DNA of 64,000 bases from Companilactobacillus bobalius (GCF_009764355.1 NZ_LNUA01000031.1:468856-532855), one strand, 5' to 3'. Positions 9,780-20,081 are shown, numbered from the stretch's first letter. The notes: generated from the sequence alone by a model not told the origin. Program-made: numbers and translations.

Positions 9780-10145
9780 ATGAAGTTACTTATAAAAGTG
9801 GCAATACAGACTCTATTGTTTCTAGCAATTGCTAGATTATTGCCCAGTATGTTTCGAGTGGATACTTTAGCCACAGCAATTATCGCTAGCTTGGTACTAG
9901 CTATTTTGAACTGGACAATCAAACCACTTCTACATATTATTTCTTTACCAATTACGTTTATTACATTTGGACTTTTTTCATTTGTAATAAATGCGATTAC
10001 TTTAGAATTGACTTCGGCACTAGTTGGATCGAATAGTTTTTATTTCAGTGGATTTGGTTCAGCATTAGTCGTTGCAGTTATTCTGGCGATTTGTAATTCG
10101 ATCATTAATAGTTATACAATGAATAATTTTCAAAGACGCGTCTAG
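9780..10145 (+). CDS. Phage holin family 4-type membrane protein (YvlD-like)
   Basis: A 121-residue, nearly all-hydrophobic protein with about four membrane segments (about 5-25, 30-50, 55-78, 90-112). It resembles the YvlD/DUF360 family of small membrane proteins, which share a fold with phage holins but sit in ordinary chromosomal operons. Function is unknown; a role in envelope stress with the PspC neighbour is inference. The last codons are part of a terminator stem. Confidence 0.8.
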   Translation: MKLLIKVAIQTLLFLAIARLLPSMFRVDTLATAIIASLVLAILNWTIKPLLHIISLPITFITFGLFSFVINAITLELTSALVGSNSFYFSGFGSALVVAVILAICNSIINSYTMNNFQRRV

Positions 10146-10157
10146 AACGCGTTTTTT
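10133..10157 (+). terminator. Terminator overlapping the yvlD-like stop codon
   Basis: AAGACGCG pairs with CGCGTTTT around a TCTAGAA loop and runs into seven T residues. The upstream arm lies inside the coding end of the YvlD-like gene. Confidence 0.75.
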
Positions 10158-10209
10158 TGTTTCTAAAATGATAAAATTATTATAAATAAAGAATCTGTGG
10201 GGGTTAGCA

Positions 10210-11175
10210 ATGACAAATTTTGTTACAGTATCTCAAATGGTAAAGGATAATGAATTGAAGGTTTATGCTGGAGAAGAGTTATTAAAAGATAAAAAAGTCA
10301 TAACAACCGATATTTCTCGTCCTGGAATCGAATTGACGGGTTATTTTGATTATTATCCAAGTGAACGAATTCAATTATTTGGTCAAACGGAAACTTCATA
10401 TTCTCGCTCAATGACTTCCAATAATCGTTACAAAGTGATGCTTGAATTGTGTCGCGAAGATACACCAGTTCTTTTGATTTCAAGAAATATTCAACCAAGT
10501 AAGGAATTATTGAGAGCTGCTAAAGAACATCATGTTCCAGTTATTGGATCAGAATTACCAACAACCAGACTATCAAGTATGATTACTGAATATTTGGATG
10601 AGAAGTTAGCTCCTAGAGAATCAATTCATGGTGTTTTAGTGGATGTTTATGGTATTGGAATCTTATTAACAGGTCATTCAGGGATTGGTAAAAGTGAAAC
10701 GGCTTTGGAATTAATTAAGCGCGGTCATCGTTTGATTGCTGATGATCGTGTTGATGTTTATCAACGTGATGAAAAAACTATTGTTGGTGAAGCACCTAAG
10801 ATCTTGAATCACTTATTAGAAATTCGTGGTATTGGAATTATTGATGTGATGAATCTCTTTGGAGCCGGTGCCGTTCGTTCACAAAGTGAGATTCAATTGA
10901 TTATTAATCTGGAAAACTGGTCTGCCGATAAGAATTATGACCGTATCGGTACTTTGGAAGATAGACGTACTTTCTTTGACGTTGACGTACCACAAATTAC
11001 CGTCCCTGTTAAAGTTGGTCGTAATATTTCCATCATTATCGAAGTAGCTGCTATGAACTACCGTGCTAAGAAGATGGGGTATGACGCTACAAAGAAATTT
11101 GAAGATAATTTAGGATTGTTGATCAAAGAGAATGAAGAAAAAACAAAGAATGAAAAAGATGGAGAAGGTAAGTAA
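10210..11175 (+). CDS. hprK: HPr kinase/phosphorylase
   Basis: HprK phosphorylates HPr on Ser46 (and reverses it), producing the corepressor for CcpA-dependent carbon catabolite repression. The 321-residue protein has an N-terminal domain of about 130 residues, then the catalytic domain with the P-loop [14 protein letters not shown] and the HPrK signature [20 protein letters not shown]. The C-terminus ends in a charged lysine/glutamate tail. GGGGG precedes the ATG. The stop overlaps the lgt ATG by one base, a conserved coupling in Firmicutes. Confidence 0.96.
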   Translation: MTNFVTVSQMVKDNELKVYAGEELLKDKKVITTDISRPGIELTGYFDYYPSERIQLFGQTETSYSRSMTSNNRYKVMLELCREDTPVLLISRNIQPSKELLRAAKEHHVPVIGSELPTTRLSSMITEYLDEKLAPRESIHGVLVDVYGIGILLTGHSGIGKSETALELIKRGHRLIADDRVDVYQRDEKTIVGEAPKILNHLLEIRGIGIIDVMNLFGAGAVRSQSEIQLIINLENWSADKNYDRIGTLEDRRTFFDVDVPQITVPVKVGRNISIIIEVAAMNYRAKKMGYDATKKFEDNLGLLIKENEEKTKNEKDGEGK

Positions 11176-11990
11176 TGAATTTTGATTTGCTAGCATTAAA
11201 CCCAATTGCTTTAAATCTAGGTGGCCTAGAGATTCACTGGTACGGAGTTATTATTGCTATGGGTGCTCTAATTGGAGTTATTATGGCAATGCGTGAAGCG
11301 AAGAAAAGACATCTAGACCCTGATAACATTTTGGACTTAGTTTTATATGGAGTTCCAATTGCTTTAGTTGGTGCTCGTCTGTATTATGTTATTTTTGAAT
11401 TACCATATTATTTGGCTAATCCTAGTGAAATAATTAAGATTTGGCATGGTGGTATTGCAATTTATGGTGGTTTAATTGCAGCATTTATTGTTTTATTGGT
11501 TCTATGCAAGAAAAGAAATATTTCGCCTTGGTTGATGTTAGATATCGCTGCACCTTCAGTTCTTTTAGGACAGATAGTTGGTCGTTGGGGCAATTTCATG
11601 AATCAAGAGGCTTTTGGCGCTAAAACGACATTAAACTTTTTACAATCGTTACATTTACCGCACTTTATTGTTGAACAGATGTATATCAATGGTGCCTATC
11701 GTCAACCAACCTTCTTATATGAATCAGTTGGTAATTTAATTGGTTTAGCTTTGATTTTAATTTTGAGAAATCGTAAGTATCTATTAAAACGTGGTGAAGT
11801 ATTTTTAACATATTTGATTTGGTATCCAGCAGTTAGATTTTTCGTTGAAGGTATGCGAACAGATAGTTTGTATATCTTACCGGGTGTGAGAGTTTCACAA
11901 GTATTGTCATTAGTACTATTTTTCGTTGCTATTGGAATTTTTATTTATCGTCGGAAGAATGAAAATGATCCTTGGTATAATGAGTTGTGA
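11175..11990 (+). CDS. lgt: Prolipoprotein diacylglyceryl transferase
   Basis: Lgt transfers diacylglycerol from phosphatidylglycerol to the lipobox cysteine of prolipoproteins in the membrane; PstS in this window would be a substrate. The 271-residue protein has about seven membrane segments. Family motifs are visible: IHWYGVI near the N-terminus, [13 protein letters not shown], and the lgt signature [13 protein letters not shown]. It is translationally coupled to hprK through TAATG. Confidence 0.96.
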   Translation: MNFDLLALNPIALNLGGLEIHWYGVIIAMGALIGVIMAMREAKKRHLDPDNILDLVLYGVPIALVGARLYYVIFELPYYLANPSEIIKIWHGGIAIYGGLIAAFIVLLVLCKKRNISPWLMLDIAAPSVLLGQIVGRWGNFMNQEAFGAKTTLNFLQSLHLPHFIVEQMYINGAYRQPTFLYESVGNLIGLALILILRNRKYLLKRGEVFLTYLIWYPAVRFFVEGMRTDSLYILPGVRVSQVLSLVLFFVAIGIFIYRRKNENDPWYNEL

Positions 11991-12055
11991 GCAATCTAAT
12001 TGATAATTAAAAAATAAATGGTAATATTTGTTGAGTAATAGGAGGTAATTCGACG

Positions 12056-12997
12056 ATGAAAACATACGATGTAGTAATTATTGGGGCAGGTCCTGGTGGT
12101 TTAACTGCCGCTTTATATGCTTCACGTGCCAACCTTTCAGTAATGATTCTTGATCGTGGTATCTATGGTGGTCAAATGAACAACACCGCTGCGATTGAAA
12201 ATTATCCTGGATTTGAATCAATTTTGGGTCCAGATTTGAGTGAGAGAATGTATAAATCTTCAACTCAATTTGGTGCTGATTTTGGTTATGGTGCCGTTCA
12301 ATCAGTTGAAGATAAGGGTAATGTTAAGATTATCCATACTGATGATGGTGATTATGAAGCTAAAGCATTAATCATTGCAACTGGTTCACAATATAAGAAA
12401 ATTGGGGTTCCCGGCGAAAATGAATTGTCAGGACGTGGTGTTTCTTACTGTGCTGTTTGTGATGGTGCTTTCTTCAAGGATCAAGATGTTGCTGTTATCG
12501 GTGGTGGAGATTCCGCTGTTGAAGAGGGAATTTATCTTACACAACTAGCTAAATCAGTAACAATTATTCACCGTCGTGACCAATTGCGTGCTCAAAAGAT
12601 TTTACAAGACCGTGCATTTAAGAATGACAAGATCAAGTTTGTCTGGAATGCAGATGTTAAGGAAATTACGAGTGAGGACGATAAAGTCTCCGGTGTTAAG
12701 TATGTTGATAAGACAACTGGTGAAGAACACGTTGTTCCAGCTAAGGGTGCTTTCATTTATGTTGGTATTAAACCAATGACAGAACCATTCAAAGACTTAG
12801 GCGTTTTGGATGAGGATGGATGGATTAACACTAATGAACATATGCAAACAAATATCCCTGGAATCTTTGCTGTTGGGGATGTTCGTAAGAAAGACCTTCG
12901 TCAAGTAGCTACAGCTGTTGGTGAGGGCGGTATAGCTGGCCAACAAGCATACAGTTACATTCAGGAACTTGCTGATGATAAAGTAACAACAAAATAG
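12056..12997 (+). CDS. trxB: Thioredoxin reductase
   Basis: TrxB passes electrons from NADPH through FAD to thioredoxin in the cytosol. The 313-residue protein has the FAD-binding motif GAGPGGLTAALYASRA at residues 8-23, the redox pair CAVC near residue 135, the NADPH-binding GGGDSAVEEG and the C-terminal FAD motif IFAVGDVR. AGGAGG sits 8 bases before the ATG. The gene has its own terminator and lies after lgt, as in many lactobacilli. Confidence 0.96.
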   Translation: MKTYDVVIIGAGPGGLTAALYASRANLSVMILDRGIYGGQMNNTAAIENYPGFESILGPDLSERMYKSSTQFGADFGYGAVQSVEDKGNVKIIHTDDGDYEAKALIIATGSQYKKIGVPGENELSGRGVSYCAVCDGAFFKDQDVAVIGGGDSAVEEGIYLTQLAKSVTIIHRRDQLRAQKILQDRAFKNDKIKFVWNADVKEITSEDDKVSGVKYVDKTTGEEHVVPAKGAFIYVGIKPMTEPFKDLGVLDEDGWINTNEHMQTNIPGIFAVGDVRKKDLRQVATAVGEGGIAGQQAYSYIQELADDKVTTK

Positions 12998-13019
12998 TAT
13001 AAAAAGCATTCTAAATATG

Positions 13020-13062
13020 AGGATTATGAAATGGAGAATATCCATTTTGTAATCCTTTTTTT
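13020..13062 (+). terminator. Terminator after trxB
   Basis: GGATTATGAAATGGA pairs with TCCATTTTGTAATCC with one mismatch around a GAATA loop, followed by seven T residues. Confidence 0.88.
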
Positions 13063-13177
13063 CGTGCCTTGACCTAATAATAAAAGACTAAATATTGAAA
13101 AAATTATTATTAGCATTTGGTTTGAATATAGACATGTTTAAACATATACTATTAGTAAAAGACAGGAAGTGATTCTT

Positions 13178-13432
13178 ATGCGTGAAGTAGTAGATAAAAA
13201 AATAAATCAATTGATGAACGAATCTGGTTTCAATATTGCTAGAAATCTTAAGGTTCTAAGAAAAGAAAAGAATGTAACTCAAAAAGAAGTAGCAAGACAT
13301 TTGAATATTGATGTAACAACTTTATCTCACTATGAGACAGGTATTAGAATGCCAGACATTGATACACTGATTGCATTGGCAAGATACTATGATACGGATA
13401 TAAACAGAATCATCAGCAATAACCTCGAATAA
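13178..13432 (+). CDS. Small XRE-family transcriptional regulator
   Basis: An 84-residue protein made almost only of one Cro/CI-type helix-turn-helix (about residues 20-75; NLKVLRKEKNVTQKEVARHL then TTLSHYETGIRMPDIDTLI). I chose ATG 13178 because AGGAAG lies 8 bases upstream; the GTG at 13169 overlaps that ribosome binding site. There is no ligand or oligomerisation domain beyond the HTH. It stands alone between two terminated units, so its target is unknown; self-regulation is usual for this class but not shown here. Confidence 0.85.
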   Translation: MREVVDKKINQLMNESGFNIARNLKVLRKEKNVTQKEVARHLNIDVTTLSHYETGIRMPDIDTLIALARYYDTDINRIISNNLE

Positions 13433-13518
13433 TTTGTATATTTGTAGTCGATTTTTAAGGATATTTTAAAAAAAATAGCTTAAAGTGTCGTAATCAAATA
13501 TAAATGGTACCCTATGAT

Positions 13519-13527
13519 TGATATAAT
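13519..13527 (+). promoter_or_regulatory. Extended -10 promoter of pgcA
   Basis: TGATATAAT is a perfect extended -10 element (TGn-TATAAT). No good -35 is seen at the right distance, which is common for extended -10 promoters. The ribosome binding site AGGAGG of pgcA follows about 25 bases later. Confidence 0.65.
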
Positions 13528-13562
13528 AGCTGTAAGTACTTACAAATTAGGAGGACAAGTTA

Positions 13563-15281
13563 ATGTCTTGGCAAGATAATATGCAACAATGGCTCGACTA
13601 TAAAGATTTGGATCCAGATATGAAAGAGCAACTTAATGAAATGAAGAACGATGATAAGGTTGCTGAAGAAGCTTTCTACGAACCAATGGAATTTGGTACT
13701 GCCGGTATGCGTGGCCTTATTGGACCTGGTATTAATAGAATGAACATTTATACTGTTCGTCAAGCAGCCGAAGGTTTGGCTTCTTTTATGGATACTCTGG
13801 ATGATAAGTTGAAGTCACAAGGTGTAGCAATCAGTTATGATTCACGTTACTATTCACAAGATTTTGCTTATGAATCAGCAAAAGTTTTGGGAGCTCACGG
13901 AATTCACAGTTATGTGTTTGATAGTTTAAGACCTACACCGGAATTATCTTTTGCGGTAAGAAGTATACCTACATACGCTGGTATTATGATTACTGCTAGC
14001 CATAATCCTAAACAATACAATGGATTTAAAATTTATGGACCAGATGGTGGTCAAATGCCACCAGTTGAATCAGATAATATTACTAGTTTTGCTAGAAAAG
14101 CTAGCGACTTGTTTGCTATCAAGGTAAAACCGGTAACTAAATTAAGAGAAGAAAAATTATTAACTCTTATTGGTGAAGACGTTGATTTGAACTACATGAA
14201 GAATTTGGAAACAGTTATTGTTAACCGTGATTTGATCAACAATATCGGTGATAAAATGAAGTTTGTTTATTCACCACTTCATGGTACTGGTAAGATGATT
14301 GCTCCTCGTATTTTCCAAAAGCTTGGCTTTAAGAATTTCAATATGGTGACAGAACAAGCTATTTTGGATCCGGAATTTGCAACAACACCTTTCCCTAATC
14401 CAGAATTTGCTCAAACTTTTGATTTGGCAATCGAACGTGGTAAAAAGATTGGTGCCAACATCTTAATTGCGACAGATCCTGATGCTGACCGTTTAGGAGC
14501 TGCAGTTAAACAACCAGATGGTTCTTATAAATTGATGACAGGTAATCAAATTGCTTCAGTTCTTTTGAACTACTTGTTGCAAGCTAAGAAGGGTCTTAAT
14601 CAATTACCAGCTAATGGTGCCGTAGTTAAATCAATCGTTTCATCTGAATTGGCAACAGCTATTGCTAATAAATATGACATTGAAATGCTTAATGTTTTAA
14701 CTGGATTCAAGTACATTGCTGAAAAAATTGAACAATTTGAAAAAACTGGCAGCAATGAATTCCTCTTCGGATTTGAAGAAAGTTATGGATATCTTGTAAA
14801 GCCATTTGTTCGTGATAAGGATGCTATGCAATCAACTCTATTGTTGGCTGAAGCTGCAGCTTATTATGAATCAAAAGGTAAGACTATCTATGATGCACTA
14901 GAAGATCTCTATAAGGAATTTGGCTATTATCGTGAAAAGACTATCTCTAAGACTTTTGAAGGTATCTCTGGTAAAGATAAGATGGCTCAAATTATGAAGA
15001 CACTTCGCGAAGAAGGTATTGATGAAATCAATGGCGTTAAAGTTGTTGAATCAATCGATTACTTGAAAGATACAGACACAACAGAAGCAGGTGTTAAATC
15101 TACTGGCTTACCAAAGGCTGACGTATTGAAATATGTTCTGGCTGATGATACTTGGGTCGCCGCTAGACCTTCAGGTACTGAACCAAAATTGAAATTCTAC
15201 ATTGGTGTTAAGGCTGATACAGAGGCTAACGCCGCACAAAAACTAGCTGATTTTTCTAAAGAAATCGAAGGCTGGGAATAA
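13563..15281 (+). CDS. pgcA: Phosphoglucomutase/phosphomannomutase family protein
   Basis: This alpha-D-phosphohexomutase of 572 residues interconverts glucose 6-phosphate and glucose 1-phosphate. The product feeds UDP-glucose synthesis for glycolipids and cell-wall polymers, including the lipoteichoic acid anchor made by genes near 58 kb. The active-site serine loop is ITASHNPKQYNGFKIYG, the metal loop is TDPDADRLG, the sugar-binding loop is GFEESYG and the phosphate-binding loop near the end is RPSGTEPKLKFY. Length fits the PgcA/PGM2 type. AGGAGG precedes the ATG. It is a single-gene unit with its own promoter and terminator. Confidence 0.93.
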   Translation: MSWQDNMQQWLDYKDLDPDMKEQLNEMKNDDKVAEEAFYEPMEFGTAGMRGLIGPGINRMNIYTVRQAAEGLASFMDTLDDKLKSQGVAISYDSRYYSQDFAYESAKVLGAHGIHSYVFDSLRPTPELSFAVRSIPTYAGIMITASHNPKQYNGFKIYGPDGGQMPPVESDNITSFARKASDLFAIKVKPVTKLREEKLLTLIGEDVDLNYMKNLETVIVNRDLINNIGDKMKFVYSPLHGTGKMIAPRIFQKLGFKNFNMVTEQAILDPEFATTPFPNPEFAQTFDLAIERGKKIGANILIATDPDADRLGAAVKQPDGSYKLMTGNQIASVLLNYLLQAKKGLNQLPANGAVVKSIVSSELATAIANKYDIEMLNVLTGFKYIAEKIEQFEKTGSNEFLFGFEESYGYLVKPFVRDKDAMQSTLLLAEAAAYYESKGKTIYDALEDLYKEFGYYREKTISKTFEGISGKDKMAQIMKTLREEGIDEINGVKVVESIDYLKDTDTTEAGVKSTGLPKADVLKYVLADDTWVAARPSGTEPKLKFYIGVKADTEANAAQKLADFSKEIEGWE

Positions 15282-15286
15282 AATAA

Positions 15287-15325
15287 GAGATAGAGACAAA
15301 ATTAATTTTTTGTCTCTATCTTTTT
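15287..15325 (+). terminator. Terminator after pgcA
   Basis: GATAGAGACAAAA pairs perfectly with TTTTGTCTCTATC, followed by five T residues. Confidence 0.9.
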
Positions 15326-15394
15326 GTTTCGTTACAAGTCTTTCTCAACTGCGATATAATATTTTCATGTAGTTTGTGAAAAGAGGAGAAGGAA

Positions 15395-16687
15395 TTGTCA
15401 ACAAATCAACATCTAGTCATTATTTCGCTTGATTCTCTGGGATTTAGAGATATTGATGAACATCTCGATGAATTGCCAACACTGAGCAAATTAGTACATG
15501 GGGGAACTTGGGTCAAAAAAGTTCAAGGAATTTATCCAACTTTAACCTATCCTTCACATACGACTATTATCACTGGTCAATATCCAAGCGTTCATGGAAT
15601 TGTAAACAATACTAAGATACAACCTAATCGTCGATCACCTGATTGGTACTGGTATCAAAAAGACGTTAGATCAACAACACTTTATGATTTAGCACGGAAA
15701 AAGGGATTTAAAACAGCTGCTTTTCTTTGGCCTGTTACAGCCGGTAGTAAAATTGATTACAATTTGGCCGAAATTTTTCCTAATCGAATTTGGACTAATC
15801 AGGTTTTGGTTTCATTGAAAGCTAGTTCACCATTATTCATTTTAGAAATGGATAAGAAATATGGAAAATTACGTAACGGTATCAAACAACCGGCTTTGGA
15901 TGATTTTATTACAGCATGTGCAGTTGATACGGTTAAGAACAAACAACCTAATTTAATGTTGTTACATTTAGTTGATATGGACAGTATGCGCCATCGATAT
16001 GGAGTTCGTTCTGAAGATGCTATGAAAGCTTTGCATCGTTTGGACAATCATGTAAAACAAGTTATTGACGCTACTAAAGAGGCTGGAACTTTTGATGATA
16101 CTAACTTTGTTATCTTGGGAGATCATTACCAAATTAACGTTGACAAGATGATTCATTTGAACACTTTGTTTGCGAAAAGAGGTTGGTTAACGCCAATTAA
16201 AGATCAAACTTTCAAAAAAGATTGGTCAGTAATGGCTAAAACTTGTGATGGCTCGACTTATATCTACACTAAAAATTTTGATCAAATTCAACGTTTGAGG
16301 GAATTGATTTCCGGTGTTGAAGGTGTGGAAAAAATTTATTCATCACGAGAGGCCGCAGCTATGGGTGCAGACCCTAACTGTACTTTGATGGTTGAGGCTA
16401 AAGCCGGCTATTACTTTACTGATGAAAGTGATCGTCCTAATGTTGTAGAACAAGTACTTCCTGAAATGATGGGGGATACTGACCGATATCGAGGCGTTCA
16501 TGGCTATCATCCTCAAAAACCAGGCTACAAAACAACCTTGATTTTTAATGGACCGATGATTGAAAAAAATCATACAGTCGAAAAGGCTAATTTGGTAGAC
16601 GAAGCACCAACTTTTGCTAAGTTATTAGGTTTAAAGTTTGATGCACCAATAGCTGGAAATAGTATTGAGGATGTATTTATCGATTAG
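15395..16687 (+). CDS. Alkaline phosphatase superfamily protein (nucleotide pyrophosphatase/phosphodiesterase type)
   Basis: A 430-residue metal-dependent hydrolase of the type I phosphodiesterase/nucleotide pyrophosphatase branch. Metal ligands and nucleophile are visible in order: Asp in IISLDSLG, the nucleophile region YPTLTYPSHTTIITGQYPS, Asp/His in HLVDMDSMRHRYG, LGDHYQ, and the late His in GVHGYHP. No signal peptide or membrane segment is present, so it is probably cytosolic. The start is TTG 15395 with GAGGAGAAGG upstream; there is no better ATG. It is followed 14 bases later by an MFS protein, suggesting a two-gene operon. The substrate cannot be read from the sequence. Confidence 0.85.
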   Translation: MSTNQHLVIISLDSLGFRDIDEHLDELPTLSKLVHGGTWVKKVQGIYPTLTYPSHTTIITGQYPSVHGIVNNTKIQPNRRSPDWYWYQKDVRSTTLYDLARKKGFKTAAFLWPVTAGSKIDYNLAEIFPNRIWTNQVLVSLKASSPLFILEMDKKYGKLRNGIKQPALDDFITACAVDTVKNKQPNLMLLHLVDMDSMRHRYGVRSEDAMKALHRLDNHVKQVIDATKEAGTFDDTNFVILGDHYQINVDKMIHLNTLFAKRGWLTPIKDQTFKKDWSVMAKTCDGSTYIYTKNFDQIQRLRELISGVEGVEKIYSSREAAAMGADPNCTLMVEAKAGYYFTDESDRPNVVEQVLPEMMGDTDRYRGVHGYHPQKPGYKTTLIFNGPMIEKNHTVEKANLVDEAPTFAKLLGLKFDAPIAGNSIEDVFID

Positions 16688-16701
16688 AATAGAGGAATTT
16701 T

Positions 16702-17946
16702 ATGAGGTTTAATAAGAAGCAGTGGAGCTGGATCTTTTATGACTGGGCTAATTCTGGTTATGGGATTATCGTTACAACAGCGGTGTTACCAGTTTATTTC
16801 AAATCAGTAGCGCAAAGTTCAGGAGTTTCGGCGGCTAATGCAACAGCTTTTTGGGGGTATGCCAATAGTTTTGGAACATTGTTAGTTTCTATTTTGGCTC
16901 CCGTTCTAGGTGCTTTAGCAGATTATCCACATCACAAAAAGCGATTAATGAACTACTTTTCATTTTTAGGAATTATTATGACATTTGGGTTAGCCTTGGT
17001 GCCATCGAGTCAATGGCAATTATTGCTAGGTGTGTATATCCTGTCGATAATTGGTTATTCGGCCGGAAACTTGTTTTACGATAGTTTTTTAACTGATGTT
17101 GCCAGCAATGAGGAAATGGATACTCTTTCCTCAAATGGGTATGCTTACGGTTATTTAGGTGGGGTTGTAGCCTTTATTTTATTTTTGGTTCTACAACTAA
17201 CAAGTGGATTTGGTATGCTATCGAGTTATGGTGTAGCGCGTTGGAGTTTTCTTCTAGCGGCTATCTGGTGGATTATTTTCTTCATTCCATTGTTGAAAAA
17301 CGTCCAACAAGTATATTCACTACCAGAGAATCCACATCCCGTTACATCAAGTTTCAAGCGTGTCTGGAAGACTATTACTCATTTGAGAAAGTATAAAGCT
17401 GCAGCTTGGTTCTTAGTAGCCTATTTCTTCTATATTGATGGAGTAGACACCATTTTTACAATGGCTACTTCAATCGGTATGGATATGGGAATTAATACGA
17501 CTACCTTAATGCTTGTTTTGTTGGTCGTTCAGTTAGTAGCTTTTCCATTCTCCATTTTATATGGTTGGTTTGCTAATAAAGTTTCTACCAGAGCAGGAAT
17601 TCTTTTAGGAATTGTTTTGTATCTTGGTATTTGTTTATATGCTTTGAAATTGACTACCGCAAAAGATTTTTGGATCTTGGCCGTTTTGGTTGGTACTAGT
17701 CAAGGTGGTATTCAAGCTTTGAGCCGTTCATATTTTGGAAAGTTGATTCCTAAAAAATCCGGAAGTGAATTCTTTGGCTTTTATAATATTTTAGGGAAAT
17801 TCTCAGCTGTGATGGGTCCAGTTTTAGTTGGTATTGTTACGCAGATTACGGGAAAATCCACAATTGGCGCTGCTTCATTAAGTATTTTATTCTTCATTGG
17901 ATTAATAATTTTCTTGATGTTGCCACGCTTAGTAAATGAAAATTAA
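16702..17946 (+). CDS. MFS transporter, UMF1/Atg22-like
   Basis: A 414-residue membrane protein with about 12 hydrophobic segments. The opening WSWIFYDWANSGYG is the hallmark of the UMF1 family (bacterial relatives of the vacuolar effluxer Atg22), and SQGGIQALSRSYFGKLIP is a second family motif. Some members export amino acids or small metabolites, but the bacterial substrate is generally unknown. It shares an operon with the preceding phosphodiesterase-like enzyme; the link could be export of a hydrolysis product, which is inference. Confidence 0.85.
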   Translation: MRFNKKQWSWIFYDWANSGYGIIVTTAVLPVYFKSVAQSSGVSAANATAFWGYANSFGTLLVSILAPVLGALADYPHHKKRLMNYFSFLGIIMTFGLALVPSSQWQLLLGVYILSIIGYSAGNLFYDSFLTDVASNEEMDTLSSNGYAYGYLGGVVAFILFLVLQLTSGFGMLSSYGVARWSFLLAAIWWIIFFIPLLKNVQQVYSLPENPHPVTSSFKRVWKTITHLRKYKAAAWFLVAYFFYIDGVDTIFTMATSIGMDMGINTTTLMLVLLVVQLVAFPFSILYGWFANKVSTRAGILLGIVLYLGICLYALKLTTAKDFWILAVLVGTSQGGIQALSRSYFGKLIPKKSGSEFFGFYNILGKFSAVMGPVLVGIVTQITGKSTIGAASLSILFFIGLIIFLMLPRLVNEN

Positions 17947-17953
17947 ATTATGG

Positions 17954-17979
17954 CGAAAATATGTTCGCTATGGTAATAT
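17954..17979 (+). promoter_or_regulatory. LexA (DinR) box and extended -10 promoter of uvrBA
   Basis: CGAAAATATGTTCG at 17954-17967 differs by one base from the Gram-positive LexA/DinR consensus CGAACATATGTTCG. It is followed at 17971-17979 by TGGTAATAT, an extended -10 element. A LexA dimer here would cover the spacer/-35 region, the expected geometry for SOS repression of the excision repair genes. Confidence 0.8.
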
Positions 17980-18009
17980 AGAGCCAGCGTAATAAGTCTG
18001 ACATCAATT

Positions 18010-18046
18010 ACATCTAATTCGTGTACGAGAGTTAGGTGTTTTTTTT
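18010..18046 (+). terminator. Terminator-like hairpin in the uvrB leader
   Basis: ACATCTAA pairs with TTAGGTGT (one wobble), the loop carries an inner TCG/CGA pairing, and eight T residues follow. It lies downstream of the LexA-box promoter and upstream of the uvrB ribosome binding site, so it would act inside the uvrBA leader as well as ending read-through from the MFS gene. Confidence 0.75.
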
Positions 18047-18070
18047 AGCTCAAAGGGGGTAAATTAATCC

Positions 18071-20080
18071 GTGATAGATAGAGTTACTGATAATAAATTT
18101 GATTTGGTTTCTAAGTATTCACCTGCTGGGGATCAAGCTCAAGCAATCGATACGATTACTAAAGATTTCAAAGCTGGTGACAAGGAAGTTATTCTTGAGG
18201 GTGCTACTGGTACTGGTAAGACATTTACAATGGCTAATGTCATCAAGAATTTAAATAAACCAACATTGATTATTTCTCATAATAAAACGTTGGCGGGACA
18301 GTTATATGGTGAGTTTAAAGAATTTTTCCCTAATAATGCGGTTGAATACTTTGTAAGTTACTATGATTACTATCAACCAGAAGCCTATGTGCCATCTAGT
18401 GATACGTATATTGAAAAGGATTCTAGTATCAATGATGAAATTGATAAGCTTCGTCATTCAGCTACTAGTTCACTTTTGGAACGTAATGATGTTATTGTAG
18501 TTGCCTCTGTTTCATGTATTTTCGGTTTAGGTGATCCTAGAGAATATGCCGACAGTATTATTTCTTTACGAGTTGGTCAGCAGCTTGCTCGTGATACTCT
18601 GTTGGAAGAATTAGTTGATAATCAATTTGAACGTAACGATATTGACTTTCAACGTGGAAGATTTCGTGTCCGTGGGGATGTCGTTGATATTTTTCCAGCT
18701 TCCCGTGATGATAATGCCATTCGTGTGGAATTTTTCGGTGATGAAATTGATCGAATTATCGAAATGGATGCCTTGACTGGTGAAATTAAAGGTTCAATGG
18801 ATCATATTGGTATTTTCCCGGCTACTCACTTTATGATCAGTGATTCCAAAATGGATGAAGCTTTGAAACGTATTAAAGACGAGATGGATATTCAAGTTGA
18901 TAAATTTACTAAAGAAGGTAAATTATTAGAGGCTCAACGTATCAAACAGAGAACCGAATATGATATTGAAATGATGCGTGAGATGGGTTACACCTCAGGT
19001 ATTGAGAATTATTCTCGTCATATGGAGGGTCGAGCTGAAGGTGAACCACCATTTACTTTGCTAGATTTCTTCCCTAAAGATTTCAATATTATGATTGATG
19101 AGTCTCACGTTACCATGCCACAGATTCGTGGAATGTATAATGGCGACCGTGCCAGAAAGCAACAGTTAGTTGATTATGGTTTCCGTTTGCCTAGTGCTTT
19201 GGATAATCGTCCTTTGAAACTGGAAGAATTTGAAAAACATGTTAATCGAATTTTGTATGTATCAGCTACACCTGGTCCTTATGAGTTAGAGAGAACAGAT
19301 AACAAGGCTGAACAGATTATTCGTCCAACAGGTCTATTGGATCCAAAAATCGAAGTACGTCCAATTATGGGACAGATCGATGATTTGGTTGGTGAGATCA
19401 ATGATCGAGTAGCTAAGCATGAAAGAGTCTTTGTAACCACCTTGACGAAGAAAATGGCTGAGGATTTGACGGACTACTTTAAAGATTTAGGTATTAAAGT
19501 TAGATATTTGCATAGTGATATTAAGACTTTGGAACGAACGAAAATTATTCGTGATTTACGATTAGGTAAATTTGACGTTCTAATTGGAATCAATTTGCTT
19601 CGTGAAGGTATTGATGTTCCAGAAGTTTCCCTAATTGCCATATTGGATGCTGATAAGGAAGGCTTCTTAAGAGCTGAACGTTCATTAGTCCAGATTATTG
19701 GACGTGCATCACGTAATGAACATGGTAAAGTTATTATGTATGCTGATTCAATCACAGATTCAATGCGTGGGGCGATTGATGCAACTGCACGTCGTCGTAA
19801 ATTACAGATGAAATTCAATGAGGAACATAATGTAACACCTAAGACAATTGTTAAACCAATTCGGGATGCTATTTCAATGTTCCAGAAAGTTGATAACTCT
19901 TCTTCTGAGACAGAGAAGATTGATGATGATATCGACTTTAAGGATATGAGTAAGAAGGAGCGTGAAGAACTTCTTGCTAACTTAAATGAACAAATGGAAT
20001 CTGCTGCCAAGAAATTAGACTTCGAGGCTGCTGCTAATTTACGTGATACGATTTTGGAATTAAAGGCGGAAATGAAATAG
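18071..20080 (+). CDS. uvrB: UvrABC excinuclease subunit B
   Basis: UvrB receives damaged DNA from UvrA, verifies the lesion and recruits UvrC for incision. The 669-residue protein has Walker [11 protein letters not shown] near residue 40, the beta-hairpin region [14 protein letters not shown], helicase motifs such as DESHV and [16 protein letters not shown], and the C-terminal UVR motif (about 630-665) that binds UvrC. GTG 18071 is the only reasonable start; AAGGGGG lies 11 bases upstream. uvrA follows after one base, and the promoter carries a LexA box. Confidence 0.97.
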   Translation: MIDRVTDNKFDLVSKYSPAGDQAQAIDTITKDFKAGDKEVILEGATGTGKTFTMANVIKNLNKPTLIISHNKTLAGQLYGEFKEFFPNNAVEYFVSYYDYYQPEAYVPSSDTYIEKDSSINDEIDKLRHSATSSLLERNDVIVVASVSCIFGLGDPREYADSIISLRVGQQLARDTLLEELVDNQFERNDIDFQRGRFRVRGDVVDIFPASRDDNAIRVEFFGDEIDRIIEMDALTGEIKGSMDHIGIFPATHFMISDSKMDEALKRIKDEMDIQVDKFTKEGKLLEAQRIKQRTEYDIEMMREMGYTSGIENYSRHMEGRAEGEPPFTLLDFFPKDFNIMIDESHVTMPQIRGMYNGDRARKQQLVDYGFRLPSALDNRPLKLEEFEKHVNRILYVSATPGPYELERTDNKAEQIIRPTGLLDPKIEVRPIMGQIDDLVGEINDRVAKHERVFVTTLTKKMAEDLTDYFKDLGIKVRYLHSDIKTLERTKIIRDLRLGKFDVLIGINLLREGIDVPEVSLIAILDADKEGFLRAERSLVQIIGRASRNEHGKVIMYADSITDSMRGAIDATARRRKLQMKFNEEHNVTPKTIVKPIRDAISMFQKVDNSSSETEKIDDDIDFKDMSKKEREELLANLNEQMESAAKKLDFEAAANLRDTILELKAEMK

Positions 20081-20081
20081 A

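Noticed and set aside
19474..20010. 178-codon open frame on the minus strand within uvrB
   Set aside because: It lies fully inside a well-conserved coding gene, has serine/isoleucine-rich random composition and no ribosome binding site or family resemblance; it is a shadow of uvrB.
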